Shown piece by piece: positions 22,881 to 30,968 of a stretch of 64,000 nucleotides of DNA. The stretch is from Xanthomonas hyacinthi (lineage in GTDB: Bacteria > Pseudomonadota > Gammaproteobacteria > Xanthomonadales > Xanthomonadaceae), in assembly GCF_009769165.1 (NCBI RefSeq), contig NZ_CP043476.1, positions 2,921,001-2,985,000 on the forward strand, given 5' to 3'. Position 1 is the first letter of the stretch, and each line of letters opens with the position of its first letter. The notes under the pieces were generated by a model. It was not told where the DNA came from and ran no database searches. It saw nothing but the letters and a program-made list of their open reading frames with translations. Both the position numbers and the translations under genes were made by a program.

Positions 22881-23565
22881 GGCGGCCCCGTGCCGCGCGG
22901 TCGCCGCCGGAACCTTCTGCGTTGCGTTGATCGCGGCTGAGTCGCTCCTGCGAAGCCTCGCGCTTGGCCGGCCGGCTGCACTGTAGGAGGGGCTTCAGCT
23001 GCGACCGCATCCGCAGCCAGAACCCTCTGCGCTGCGTTGGTCGCGGTTGAAACCACGCCTAAAAAAGCTAAGGGCGCGCGGCCAACGTGCTGGGTGCGCG
23101 CAGGGCTTCGGCCCGACCGGGGCGGTGGCGAACTCCAGTTGCCGCGCGTCCGCGCCACGGGATCGGCAAGCCTCGCTCTCCACAGAATCCAACCGCATCC
23201 GCCGCCAGCGGCAGGCCGGGCCAAACCGCGCCTCCCGCCACGCGGGGACGCGGGCGGGAGGCCGGAAACCGTTAGGTGCCAGCGAACGGGCTTGCTCAGG
23301 GCCCCGCAACATGAGCTCCCTTGGGGATGGCCTCTTGGGGAGTAGGACCGTAGGGATGCTGCGGCTGGCCCGTTCATTTTCGATGTCCGCTCTCGATTTG
23401 CCTATCGGGAACTTTCTTCAGGTCGTGTAGGGGATTGCCTGCTTGACGCGATCGCCGTTGCGCACCGCGGCGAGCGCCGGCGTGCGCCCGCCTGAGCTGC
23501 GGCACGGCGCCGGTCGTCGCTGCGCGCCGGTTTGCGCGCGTCGGGGGATCGGCGACAATCGGTCC
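22881..23565. other. Gene-free interval with degenerate repeats
   Basis: Two imperfect direct copies of a unit beginning AACCYTCTGCG and containing TCGCGGYTGA start near 22911 and 23021, and a GGAGGGGCTTCAGCTGCGAC element lies at 22986-23005. The rest, up to mpl, shows only overlapping frames without family features. The repeats resemble the REP-like family seen at 14883. No gene is recognised. Confidence 0.6.
22909..23062. repeat. Pair of degenerate REP-like direct repeats
   Basis: The unit GAACCTTCTGCGTTGCGTTG, followed by ATCGCGGCTGA, recurs about 110 bases later as GAACCCTCTGCGCTGCGTTG, followed by GTCGCGGTTGA. A GGAGNGGCTTCAG-type half site lies between them. Confidence 0.65.
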
Positions 23566-25053
23566 ATGAGCAAGCTCCATATTCTCGGCATCGCCGGTAC
23601 GTTCATGGGCGGTGTCGCCGCGCTGGCGCGCGAACTCGGCCATGCGGTCGAAGGCAGCGACCAGGCGATCTACCCGCCGATGTCCACGCAACTGGAACAC
23701 CTCGGCATCGCGCTGAAGCAGGGCTACCTGCCCGAGCACATCGGCGCCGACTGCACGCAGGTGATCGTCGGCAATGCGCTGTCGCGCGGCAATGCCGCGG
23801 TCGAGGCGGTGCTGGATGCCGGCCGCGCCTACACCTCCGGCGCGCAGTGGCTGAGCGAGCGGGTGCTGCCCGGGCGCGACACGCTGGCGGTGGCCGGCAC
23901 CCACGGCAAGACCACCACCAGCAGCATCCTGACGTGGCTGCTGCAGGCGGCCGGCCGCGAACCGGGTTTCCTGATCGGCGGCGTGGCCGAGGATTTCGGC
24001 GTGTCCGCACGTTTGGGCGGCAAGGCGTCCGCGGCCGGCGGCGCGCCTCGCGGCCCGGCAGCGGCGGTCGATGCGAACCGGCACGCGGCGGCCGCTGGCG
24101 GCTCTCGGGCAGAGGACGGCGCAAGCGTGGCGGTGGCGGAGCGGCCGCTGTTCGTGGTCGAAGCCGACGAGTACGACACCGCGTTCTTCGACAAGCGCAG
24201 CAAGTTCGTGCACTACCGGCCGCTGGTGGCGATCCTCAACAATCTCGAATACGACCACGCCGACATCTTTCCGGATGTCGCCGCGATCCAGCGCCAGTTC
24301 CATCACCTGGTACGCACCGTGCCGCGGCGCGGGCGGCTGATCGTCAACGGCGAGGACGCGCATCTGCGCGAGGTGCTGGCGATGGGCTGCTGGACCCCGG
24401 TGGAGCGCTTCGGCTTGGATCCGGCGTTCGAATGGAGCGCGCGCCTGCTGGCGGCCGACGGCAGCCATTTCGCGGTGCTGCACCGCGGCCAGGAGCTGGG
24501 CGAAGTGCGCTGGCCGCTGCTCGGCCGGCACAACGTGATGAACGCGCTGGCGGCGCTGGCCGCGGCGCACGCGGTCGGCGTGGCGCCGGCGCCGGTGCTG
24601 CCGGCGCTGGCGCAGTTCCGCAGCGTCAAGCGGCGCCTGGAAGTGCTCGGCCAGGCGCAGGGCATCACCGTCTACGACGACTTCGCGCATCACCCCACTG
24701 CGATCCGCACCACGTTGGAAGGGCTGCGCGCGAAGCTGGGCGCGGCGCGCATCGTGGTGGCGATGGAGCCGCGCAGCAATTCGATGCGCCTGGGCGCGCA
24801 TGCCCAAGCGCTGGCGCCGGCGCTGGACGCGGCCGATGCGGTGGTGTTCCTGCAGCGGCCGGAACTGGCCTGGGACGCGGGCAAGGTGATCGCCGCGGTG
24901 CGCGGCCAGGCCTGTGCCGCAGCGGACGTGGCTGCGCTGCTGGCGGCGCTGCAGGCGCAGGCGCGCGCCGGCGACCATGTGGTGTTCATGTCCAACGGCG
25001 GCTTCGACGGCGCGCCGCGGCGCTTCCTGGCGGCGCTGCAATGCGCGCGCTGA
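23566..25053 (+). CDS. mpl: UDP-N-acetylmuramate:tripeptide ligase Mpl
   Basis: A Mur-ligase family enzyme that recycles cell-wall tripeptide by joining it to UDP-N-acetylmuramate with ATP. 495 residues; the start MSKLHILGIAGTFMGG is the canonical N-terminus. The P-loop GTHGKTTTSS lies near residue 110, followed by VVEADEYDTAFFDKRSKFVHYRP, LEYDHADIF and the C-terminal DDFAHHPTAI. Between VSARLG and the VVEADEYD block lies an Ala/Gly-rich insertion of about 38 residues (roughly 152-190) that E. coli Mpl lacks. It is in frame and leaves the catalytic motifs untouched, so activity is expected. The Lon-N gene follows 19 bases downstream. Confidence 0.96.
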   Translation: MSKLHILGIAGTFMGGVAALARELGHAVEGSDQAIYPPMSTQLEHLGIALKQGYLPEHIGADCTQVIVGNALSRGNAAVEAVLDAGRAYTSGAQWLSERVLPGRDTLAVAGTHGKTTTSSILTWLLQAAGREPGFLIGGVAEDFGVSARLGGKASAAGGAPRGPAAAVDANRHAAAAGGSRAEDGASVAVAERPLFVVEADEYDTAFFDKRSKFVHYRPLVAILNNLEYDHADIFPDVAAIQRQFHHLVRTVPRRGRLIVNGEDAHLREVLAMGCWTPVERFGLDPAFEWSARLLAADGSHFAVLHRGQELGEVRWPLLGRHNVMNALAALAAAHAVGVAPAPVLPALAQFRSVKRRLEVLGQAQGITVYDDFAHHPTAIRTTLEGLRAKLGAARIVVAMEPRSNSMRLGAHAQALAPALDAADAVVFLQRPELAWDAGKVIAAVRGQACAAADVAALLAALQAQARAGDHVVFMSNGGFDGAPRRFLAALQCAR

Positions 25054-25072
25054 CGCAGTGCGGAGCGCGCGC

Positions 25073-25657
25073 ATGAGCGAAGACGAGCGCAGCACGCTGC
25101 CGCTGTTCCCGCTGCATGCGGTGCTGCTGCCGGGGGCGTCGATCAGGCTGCGCGTGTTCGAACGCCGCTATCTGGACCTGGTGCGCGAATGCGGCCGCAG
25201 CGGCGGCGGTTTCGGCGTGTGCCTGATCCTGGAGGGCAGCGAGACCGGCGCGCCGGCGCGGCCGGCGGCGTACGGCACCGAGGCGCGCATCGTCGATTTC
25301 GACGTCGGCGCCGACGGCGTGCTGGTGCTGCGCCTGCGCGGCGAACGCCGCTTCCACGTGCTGCGCAGCCGGGTCCGCGACAACGGCCTGGTGGTCGGCA
25401 CCGTGCACTGGCGCGAGCCGGACGAGGACGACGAACTGCAGCCGCAGCACGCGCTGTTGTCGACCGTGCTGGACAGCATCCTCGACCAGGCCGCCGAGGC
25501 GTATCCGGTGGCCGGCCCGCGCCTGCTCGACCAGGCCGCCTGGGTCGGCTGGCGCCTGGCCGAACTGCTGCCGCTGAACGAGCGCCAGCGCCTGGCGCTG
25601 CTGCAGGAAGACGATCCGCACGCGCGGCTGGAGCAGTTGCTGGCGTGGATACCTTAA
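25073..25657 (+). CDS. Lon N-terminal (LON substrate-binding) domain protein
   Basis: 194 residues forming only the N-terminal LON domain, without AAA+ or protease parts: LPLFPLHAVLLPGASIRLRVFERRYLDLV, then YGTEARIVDFDVGADGVLVLRLRGERRF and a helical C-terminal half. Such stand-alone proteins are widespread and of unclear role, possibly binding substrates or ligands. It is probably cotranscribed with mpl. Confidence 0.9.
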   Translation: MSEDERSTLPLFPLHAVLLPGASIRLRVFERRYLDLVRECGRSGGGFGVCLILEGSETGAPARPAAYGTEARIVDFDVGADGVLVLRLRGERRFHVLRSRVRDNGLVVGTVHWREPDEDDELQPQHALLSTVLDSILDQAAEAYPVAGPRLLDQAAWVGWRLAELLPLNERQRLALLQEDDPHARLEQLLAWIP

Positions 25658-25714
25658 GGGCGTGTCATCCATTTCCGGCGGCGAAGATCGCAGCGGACAG
25701 AGCGATGGCGCCTG

Positions 25715-26224
25715 TCAATTCAGCGCCTGCCTTCGATGCGCCAGGAGCGCTTGATCGAGCGCCAGGGACAATTCCACGACCGGATTGTCGGCCGGATCGA
25801 TGGCGCCGGAAGAGATGACGCGGACCCGCGCCAGGCTGTTGGAGCGGGTGAAGAGCAGCATGGTGGCCAGTGCAGGATCATCGCAAAACCTCAAATCTCC
25901 CACCTGCAATGCCGAGCGGGGACATGCGGGCAGGCAGACCACGGTCAGCTGGGAAAGCAGCGTCAGCAGCAACTGGCGTGCCGCCTCCGATGTCGGCCGG
26001 TGATAGTGGGTCGCCTGCAGCAGATGCGCGCGTGCGGTATCGGAATAGTAATCGATGAAATCGCGCGTACCCGGCAGCGCTTCGCGTTGCTCGAATGTAA
26101 AGCGGCCGATGCGTTTCGTCTGCGGAACGAAATATGCGTGCGCTGGATCGTCGGATGCCGGCCATTCTTGAAATCGATACGTGGCGGCGGCAGAAGTTTT
26201 CAGTTGTTCGTCGATGCTGATCAT
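25715..26224 (-). CDS. Hypothetical protein, third gene of the LamG operon
   Basis: 169 residues, no signal peptide and no clear transmembrane segment; one hydrophobic patch (LLLTLLSQLTVVCLPAC) could be a buried helix. The C-terminal half (QVGDLRFCDDPALATMLLFTRSNSLARVRVIS, then a Leu-rich helix) looks like an alpha/beta domain with the general form seen in small secreted or partner proteins. I do not recognise the family. The ATG has a GGGAG site upstream and lies 39 bases after the 1066-residue LamG protein, so the two are probably cotranscribed. A chaperone or immunity-type partner is a guess from position only. Confidence 0.7.
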   Translation of the reverse strand: MISIDEQLKTSAAATYRFQEWPASDDPAHAYFVPQTKRIGRFTFEQREALPGTRDFIDYYSDTARAHLLQATHYHRPTSEAARQLLLTLLSQLTVVCLPACPRSALQVGDLRFCDDPALATMLLFTRSNSLARVRVISSGAIDPADNPVVELSLALDQALLAHRRQALN

Positions 26225-26263
26225 GTTTTTCTCCCGAGCAATGCGAGGCGTATCCGCCAGCGA

Positions 26264-29200
26264 TCAGAAAACACGGCGGTGACCCCATTGGGTGTTGGCT
26301 GCGGACCCGCAAGGAATGCATTTGCCTATGCCGTCGGCGCTGTTGGCGCAAAGCCGCGACCGATAGGACATCGTGGGGTATGGCGTGGGGATGGGAAGCG
26401 CCGGGATGGCGGCTTCCACCGAAAATGTCATGGGCGTTGGCAAGGTCGGCATGCTCTGTCCCGGCCATGGCGTCGTCGATCCATCGACCTGCAGGCAGGC
26501 GTCGTAGATCGGTTCGTCGCCGCCGCCGAATCCTCTCCATGCGACCTCATGGTAGGAAAAACGGCCCTGGCTTGGGCGTCCGGGGAATGTGGGGCCGAAC
26601 GCATTGGAGCCTATTGCAATGATCGTGTTGGTCGCAAAGCCGTTGCCTTGAGGGTCTTTCATCACTGCCGCGAAAAGTTCGCATCCAAGCGCATTGGCGA
26701 ACGTGGTCACGATGGTGGCGCAGTCCGTGCAATTCACCGTTCGTGGGCTGAAGGCCGATCCGCTCAGAAAGCGGACGAATGAACTCAGATTGAATTGGCT
26801 GCTGCCGTTGACGATTTCGACATAGGAAGCCGCGCCGCGGACGTTGTCGTAGCTGAGGCCGCTGTTGTTGACCCAGGTGGTGATGGCCGCCGCCGCGGCG
26901 TCTGCCTGCAGGGCGCCTTGCGCCCACTGGCATGCGTGCTCCAGAACGCTCTGCCACACGCGTTGGGTATTGTCGCCGAACTCTATCCAAGGAAAAGTCG
27001 GCCGCTTCAACGCGACGTAGATCCTGTGGTTGGTCGTGCCGAAATCGAATGGGGCTGGGCCAATGGTTCCGTTCCAGGCCAGGGTCGCGTTGCTGACCCG
27101 GATGCCGCCCAGCGCGATGCCATTGTTGGCGAACTGGAACTGGATATAGCCGGAAACGCCATTGATGAATGCGACCTCGACCGTATTGCTTTGGCCGAAT
27201 TCGACGCTGCCGGTCGCCTGGATGTTTGCGGTGCCGTTGAATTCGGCCTCGGCGGCGAACCGCGCCTGTATGCAGATGGTTCTGGTGTCGTCAAGCAGAT
27301 ACCAGCCGCCAGGGCATCTGCTCGCATCGACGGCGGCCAAGCGAGCGACTTGCGGATCGGCGTAGAACGCCAGCGAATTGCGCAGGGTTTGGGTCGGGTC
27401 GAAGGCCAGCCGCACCTCCATGATTTGAATCAGCGGCAACGGATCGACTGGATCGGGGCTTGGTGGAGGTTGCGGTTTGCTCTTGTAGACCGTGGCGAAG
27501 GCCAGCGCGGTCGACGCGAGCGAGACGACCCATGCCGCCACGGTGATGCCGGAAAACACCAGAATGAGCCTCGCCACGACTCTGAGCAGCGCCCAGTATC
27601 CGACGCTCACCAGCAAGCCGACCAGAATACGCAGATAGCCGCCGTTGTAGAGCTGGCGGACGATTTCGAAAATTCCGGCGCCGGTCATGGCGGCGCCGAG
27701 CGACAGGTTGGCGGCTATTTTGGGGTCGGTCAGGATCTTCCCGATATAGGCCCTGCCCTGCTGGGTGAAGTCGCATTTCAGTCCGCTGACGAGGTCGACC
27801 ACGCCGAAGACGACGGTGAAGACCAGCTGTGCCTTCCAGACCGTGATGTCGTCGTTGGGCAGGCCCACGGCGCGGCCTGCTTCCCAGCGCTTCCCGCCTT
27901 GGTCGACGTAAATGATGTGCGCGTCGCCCTGGATCTCGGACGAAATCATGAAGGGCAAGGCCTCGCTGCGGGCAAGGTCTGCAACGATGGTTGCGGTCCA
28001 GGCGCGTTGCGCTTTCACGTGCGGCGAGTCTGCGTCCAGCGCCGAGCTGGCCGCCTCCAGTTCGGCATTGAGCGCGGCGATCAGGTCCTCACGATTGGCT
28101 GGATAAGTGGAGGCGGTGGTCTGGCGCGGCCGGCGGCTTGTAAACGCGGCGCCTGGAACGACCGTCTGCGCGGAGACGCTCGCGATTTGCGTATCGATTC
28201 GGGCGCCATCCACCAGTCCGATGGGATGGCCATCGACCAGGTTGCGCGCAGGCGACAGGGTGAAATCGTAGTGGGCGAGCAGTCCGGAGGCATCGACGGG
28301 CGGCGCGGCTGCCAGATGCAACTGGATATCTGCGGCAGTCAGCGCAAGATTCCAGACGTCGACGCTGGCGATGTACCCTTGCAGCGGCGTGGCGCCGGTG
28401 GGTTGTCCCACGCTGCGCGCCGCACCGATCACCAGGTAGCTGCTCTCGGCGGCTTCGGCAATGGGGCCGAACGCTTTGCTGGCATCCAATGCGCCATCGA
28501 TGTAGAGGCAAAGCGTGGTGCCATCGAAGGTGGTGGCGATGTTCGACCACTGGTTGAGGGGGATGACCGCGGTGGAGGTCAGCGCATCGCCGACCCAGCT
28601 CGCGCCGCGCTCGGAAATGACGTTGAAGCCGTTGCTGCCGTTGTAGCGGAGGAACAGGCCCATGCCACTGGAATCTTCGATGTCTCCGTTTATGAAGATG
28701 TATTGGTCGTTGCTGAGGCTGCTGTCGCTGATATAGACATCGGCCTGGACGGTATAGGGATCGATCAGGCCGCCGCCGGGGTTGACCTGCTTTTGGTAAA
28801 GCGGGCGAGCGTACGACGTGGCCTGCAGCCTGAGCGCAGGGACCTCGCTGATCATTGCGGCGGTGCCGGCCACCGCGACCGGGAACTTGTTGCTTGACTG
28901 GTCGCATGGCGGATTGACGCTGAAGTCGTAGTCGAAAACGACCGTGGCATCGTCGATGCCGGCATACATGTACGCCAACACCTGATCGGAGGTGAGCGCC
29001 ACGTTGAACGCACGCACGCGGCGTATTTCGCCCTCGAACAGATTGCCGATCACGATGTCCGCCGGTGCCGCGCCGGGGCTTCCGCCGATGCCGATGGGGC
29101 CGACGATCAGCGCGCCGTCGATGTACAGGTAGACCTGCGAACCGCTGCAGGTGACGGCGAGCGCCTGCCAGGTGCCCTGCAGCAGCGGCGCGGTGGTGGT

Positions 29201-29464
29201 CACCGCCGGCGCCATGCCGGAGATCAGCAGGGCCAGTTCCGCACCGCTCGCGCCGAACTCGAAGATCCCGGCTTGGCTGACGATCGGCACGAACGGCATG
29301 TCTTGTGAGAGTGGCAGCGACTTGAAACGCACCAGGGCGTCGATCGAGAACGGAAAGGATCCATTCAGAACCAGACTCGAAACAGGAGAACTCACCGTGC
29401 CGGCTGCATCGAGTTGCAGCGCGAGGGACGTGTTGGCAGGCATGTACGGCGATGCCTGGCTCAT
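26264..29464 (-). CDS. Double LamG-domain protein with candidate transglutaminase-like triad
   Basis: 1066 residues. Residues about 10-175 and 195-375 are two concanavalin A-like LamG repeats (PFSIDALVRFKSLP, WQALAVTCSGSQVYLYIDGALI; YTVQADVYISD, WSNIATTFDGTTLCLYIDGALD), a fold that often binds glycans. A linker follows, then several hydrophobic segments (about 545-562, 608-660) and a Pro-rich break. The C-terminal 400 residues include NCTDCATIVTTFANALGC (Cys912, Cys915), YHEVAWRG (His972) and YDACLQVD (Asp988, Asp994). This Cys...His...Asp order and spacing resembles transglutaminase/papain-like enzymes. No signal peptide is seen. Its ATG overlaps the upstream stop (ATGA). The enzyme assignment is tentative. 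Confidence 0.75.
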   Translation of the reverse strand: MSQASPYMPANTSLALQLDAAGTVSSPVSSLVLNGSFPFSIDALVRFKSLPLSQDMPFVPIVSQAGIFEFGASGAELALLISGMAPAVTTTAPLLQGTWQALAVTCSGSQVYLYIDGALIVGPIGIGGSPGAAPADIVIGNLFEGEIRRVRAFNVALTSDQVLAYMYAGIDDATVVFDYDFSVNPPCDQSSNKFPVAVAGTAAMISEVPALRLQATSYARPLYQKQVNPGGGLIDPYTVQADVYISDSSLSNDQYIFINGDIEDSSGMGLFLRYNGSNGFNVISERGASWVGDALTSTAVIPLNQWSNIATTFDGTTLCLYIDGALDASKAFGPIAEAAESSYLVIGAARSVGQPTGATPLQGYIASVDVWNLALTAADIQLHLAAAPPVDASGLLAHYDFTLSPARNLVDGHPIGLVDGARIDTQIASVSAQTVVPGAAFTSRRPRQTTASTYPANREDLIAALNAELEAASSALDADSPHVKAQRAWTATIVADLARSEALPFMISSEIQGDAHIIYVDQGGKRWEAGRAVGLPNDDITVWKAQLVFTVVFGVVDLVSGLKCDFTQQGRAYIGKILTDPKIAANLSLGAAMTGAGIFEIVRQLYNGGYLRILVGLLVSVGYWALLRVVARLILVFSGITVAAWVVSLASTALAFATVYKSKPQPPPSPDPVDPLPLIQIMEVRLAFDPTQTLRNSLAFYADPQVARLAAVDASRCPGGWYLLDDTRTICIQARFAAEAEFNGTANIQATGSVEFGQSNTVEVAFINGVSGYIQFQFANNGIALGGIRVSNATLAWNGTIGPAPFDFGTTNHRIYVALKRPTFPWIEFGDNTQRVWQSVLEHACQWAQGALQADAAAAAITTWVNNSGLSYDNVRGAASYVEIVNGSSQFNLSSFVRFLSGSAFSPRTVNCTDCATIVTTFANALGCELFAAVMKDPQGNGFATNTIIAIGSNAFGPTFPGRPSQGRFSYHEVAWRGFGGGDEPIYDACLQVDGSTTPWPGQSMPTLPTPMTFSVEAAIPALPIPTPYPTMSYRSRLCANSADGIGKCIPCGSAANTQWGHRRVF

Positions 29465-30450
29465 GTCAGCGTCTCGCGCAGCACGAAAGTGAAGTCGCCG
29501 ACCGGCACCAGCAGGCCGTCGTTGGCGCGCATCTTGTCCGCAAGCGCGAAGTCCTTCCAGGGCCGTCCAAGTGCCGCGAGCGGAGAGTCGGCAGCCGGCG
29601 CGAAGAACGCCTGGGTCTGCAGGCTGGCGCGGTCCGGCCACTTGGGCGCGGAAACGGGCAGCGTGGCCCAGGTCACGATCACCACCGCGGCGCCGGGATC
29701 GCATATCGAGGAGGCCGCCTGCATCTGCGGGTCGGTGGTGAACGTCCAGGTTTCGTCGATTTTCAACGCCGCGCAGGTGATGCCGAAGGTGGTGCCGATC
29801 GGGAAACCCTTGGCGCACAATTCGAATGCGACCAGCGCCTGTCCGCTTTGCGGGTTCTGGAATGTCTGCGGAACTTCGTAGGTGCGCGCGGGATAATCCA
29901 TCACCAGGTCCATGTTGCGCATGGCGACGTTCTGGTTTGCGTGCACCCACGTGACATAGTCGTCGAAGCTGGAGAACGTGCTGGGCAGCGTCGGTGTCGC
30001 TGTACTGGACGCGATCGCCACGTAGCACATGTGCGGGCTGGTCGTGGTGCCGTCGAGCACGAAGTAGTCGGCGCCTGCGACGATGCCGTTGGCGTCGGTC
30101 GAGGCGAGGGGGGAGCAGGTGTTTCCTTTATCCGTGCGCAGCGCGTTGTGGGCCCAGTCGGGCGTGTTCAGGAACAGCGAGGCCGGCGAGCGGTACAGGG
30201 AAATGCACCATCCTTGCTGGGTCGTGTCGGTCAGATTCTGCGCGCGGACGTAAATGGGATTGATCCGCGAGCCGGCTTCGGCCGGGACGTTCATGTCCCG
30301 CGTCCAGGCGAAAGGCGTGGCGAATTGCTGGGGGTCGGCGATGAGCGGCGAGGAGATGATGTCGGGCGACTGGCTCCAGTAGCCTTTCGAAGGCGCGATG
30401 CCGGAGTCGGACAAGGAGTCGCGCACCAGAAATCCATTATAGGTAGGCAT
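29461..30450 (-). CDS. Hypothetical protein, first gene of the LamG operon
   Basis: 329 residues with no signal peptide or membrane segment. The N-terminus FLVRDSLSDSGIAPSKGYWSQSPDII and the following INPIYVRAQNLTDTTQQGWCISLY resemble beta-sandwich (CARDB-like) modules found in surface or secreted bacterial proteins of unknown role. The middle has WAHNALRTDKGNTCSPL and a Thr/Ser-rich beta stretch. Translation appears coupled to the LamG gene through an ATGA overlap. I cannot assign a function. The three genes form one unit, with an apparent lower G+C than the flanking genes. Confidence 0.75.
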   Translation of the reverse strand: MPTYNGFLVRDSLSDSGIAPSKGYWSQSPDIISSPLIADPQQFATPFAWTRDMNVPAEAGSRINPIYVRAQNLTDTTQQGWCISLYRSPASLFLNTPDWAHNALRTDKGNTCSPLASTDANGIVAGADYFVLDGTTTSPHMCYVAIASSTATPTLPSTFSSFDDYVTWVHANQNVAMRNMDLVMDYPARTYEVPQTFQNPQSGQALVAFELCAKGFPIGTTFGITCAALKIDETWTFTTDPQMQAASSICDPGAAVVIVTWATLPVSAPKWPDRASLQTQAFFAPAADSPLAALGRPWKDFALADKMRANDGLLVPVGDFTFVLRETLT

Positions 30451-30968
30451 TTTGCAGGGTTCCCATGAGGCGAATGGTGATCCGCTGTGCGTCTGCGGAT
30501 CGGCAAGGAGGTGCTTGCGAAGCAGGTGGGAAGGTCACTATTTGCGCTGTGCGGAGGCTGCAGCGCCATCGCCATGGGGTCGGCCTGCGTGTGCCGGGTC
30601 ATGCTTGTGCAGAAGCAAGACGTCAATCGGGAAGGATTGCAGCGTCGACCATGGCGCTCGGCCAAGGGCAACGATGCGAGGGTTGCCGCGTTCGATAGTA
30701 CATGAGTGCTGTTACAGGCAAGCGCGGCTGCAGGCGGGAGGGCGCCGCACGCACGCACGGCGCATGCGTGCGGCGCTGCCGACGCCGGCATGGTCAGCGC
30801 AGCGCGCTGCCGCCGGTCCGCAGGCCGCGTGCCCGGCCATGGCGCTTGCTGCGGCGACTCACCTGCGCCAGCGCCAGCGCCGCGGAGGGCGGCATCGCTG
30901 CGTGGCGATGCGCCTGGTCGCATCCGCCGCGCTGCCGTGGCCGGCGATGCGCTGCTTGCGGTTGGGGA
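30451..30968. other. Gene-free interval upstream of the LamG operon
   Basis: Holds the upstream region of the LamG operon and the end of the DedA-PAP2 gene. Several small overlapping frames exist, but none has family features or plausible codon use. I see no clear promoter, repeat or RNA. Confidence 0.5.

Noticed and set aside
23037..23430. Small frames in the adk-mpl interval, one reading MSSLGDGLLGSRTVGMLRLA
   Set aside because: No family resemblance, several overlapping frames, and the surrounding repeats explain the sequence.
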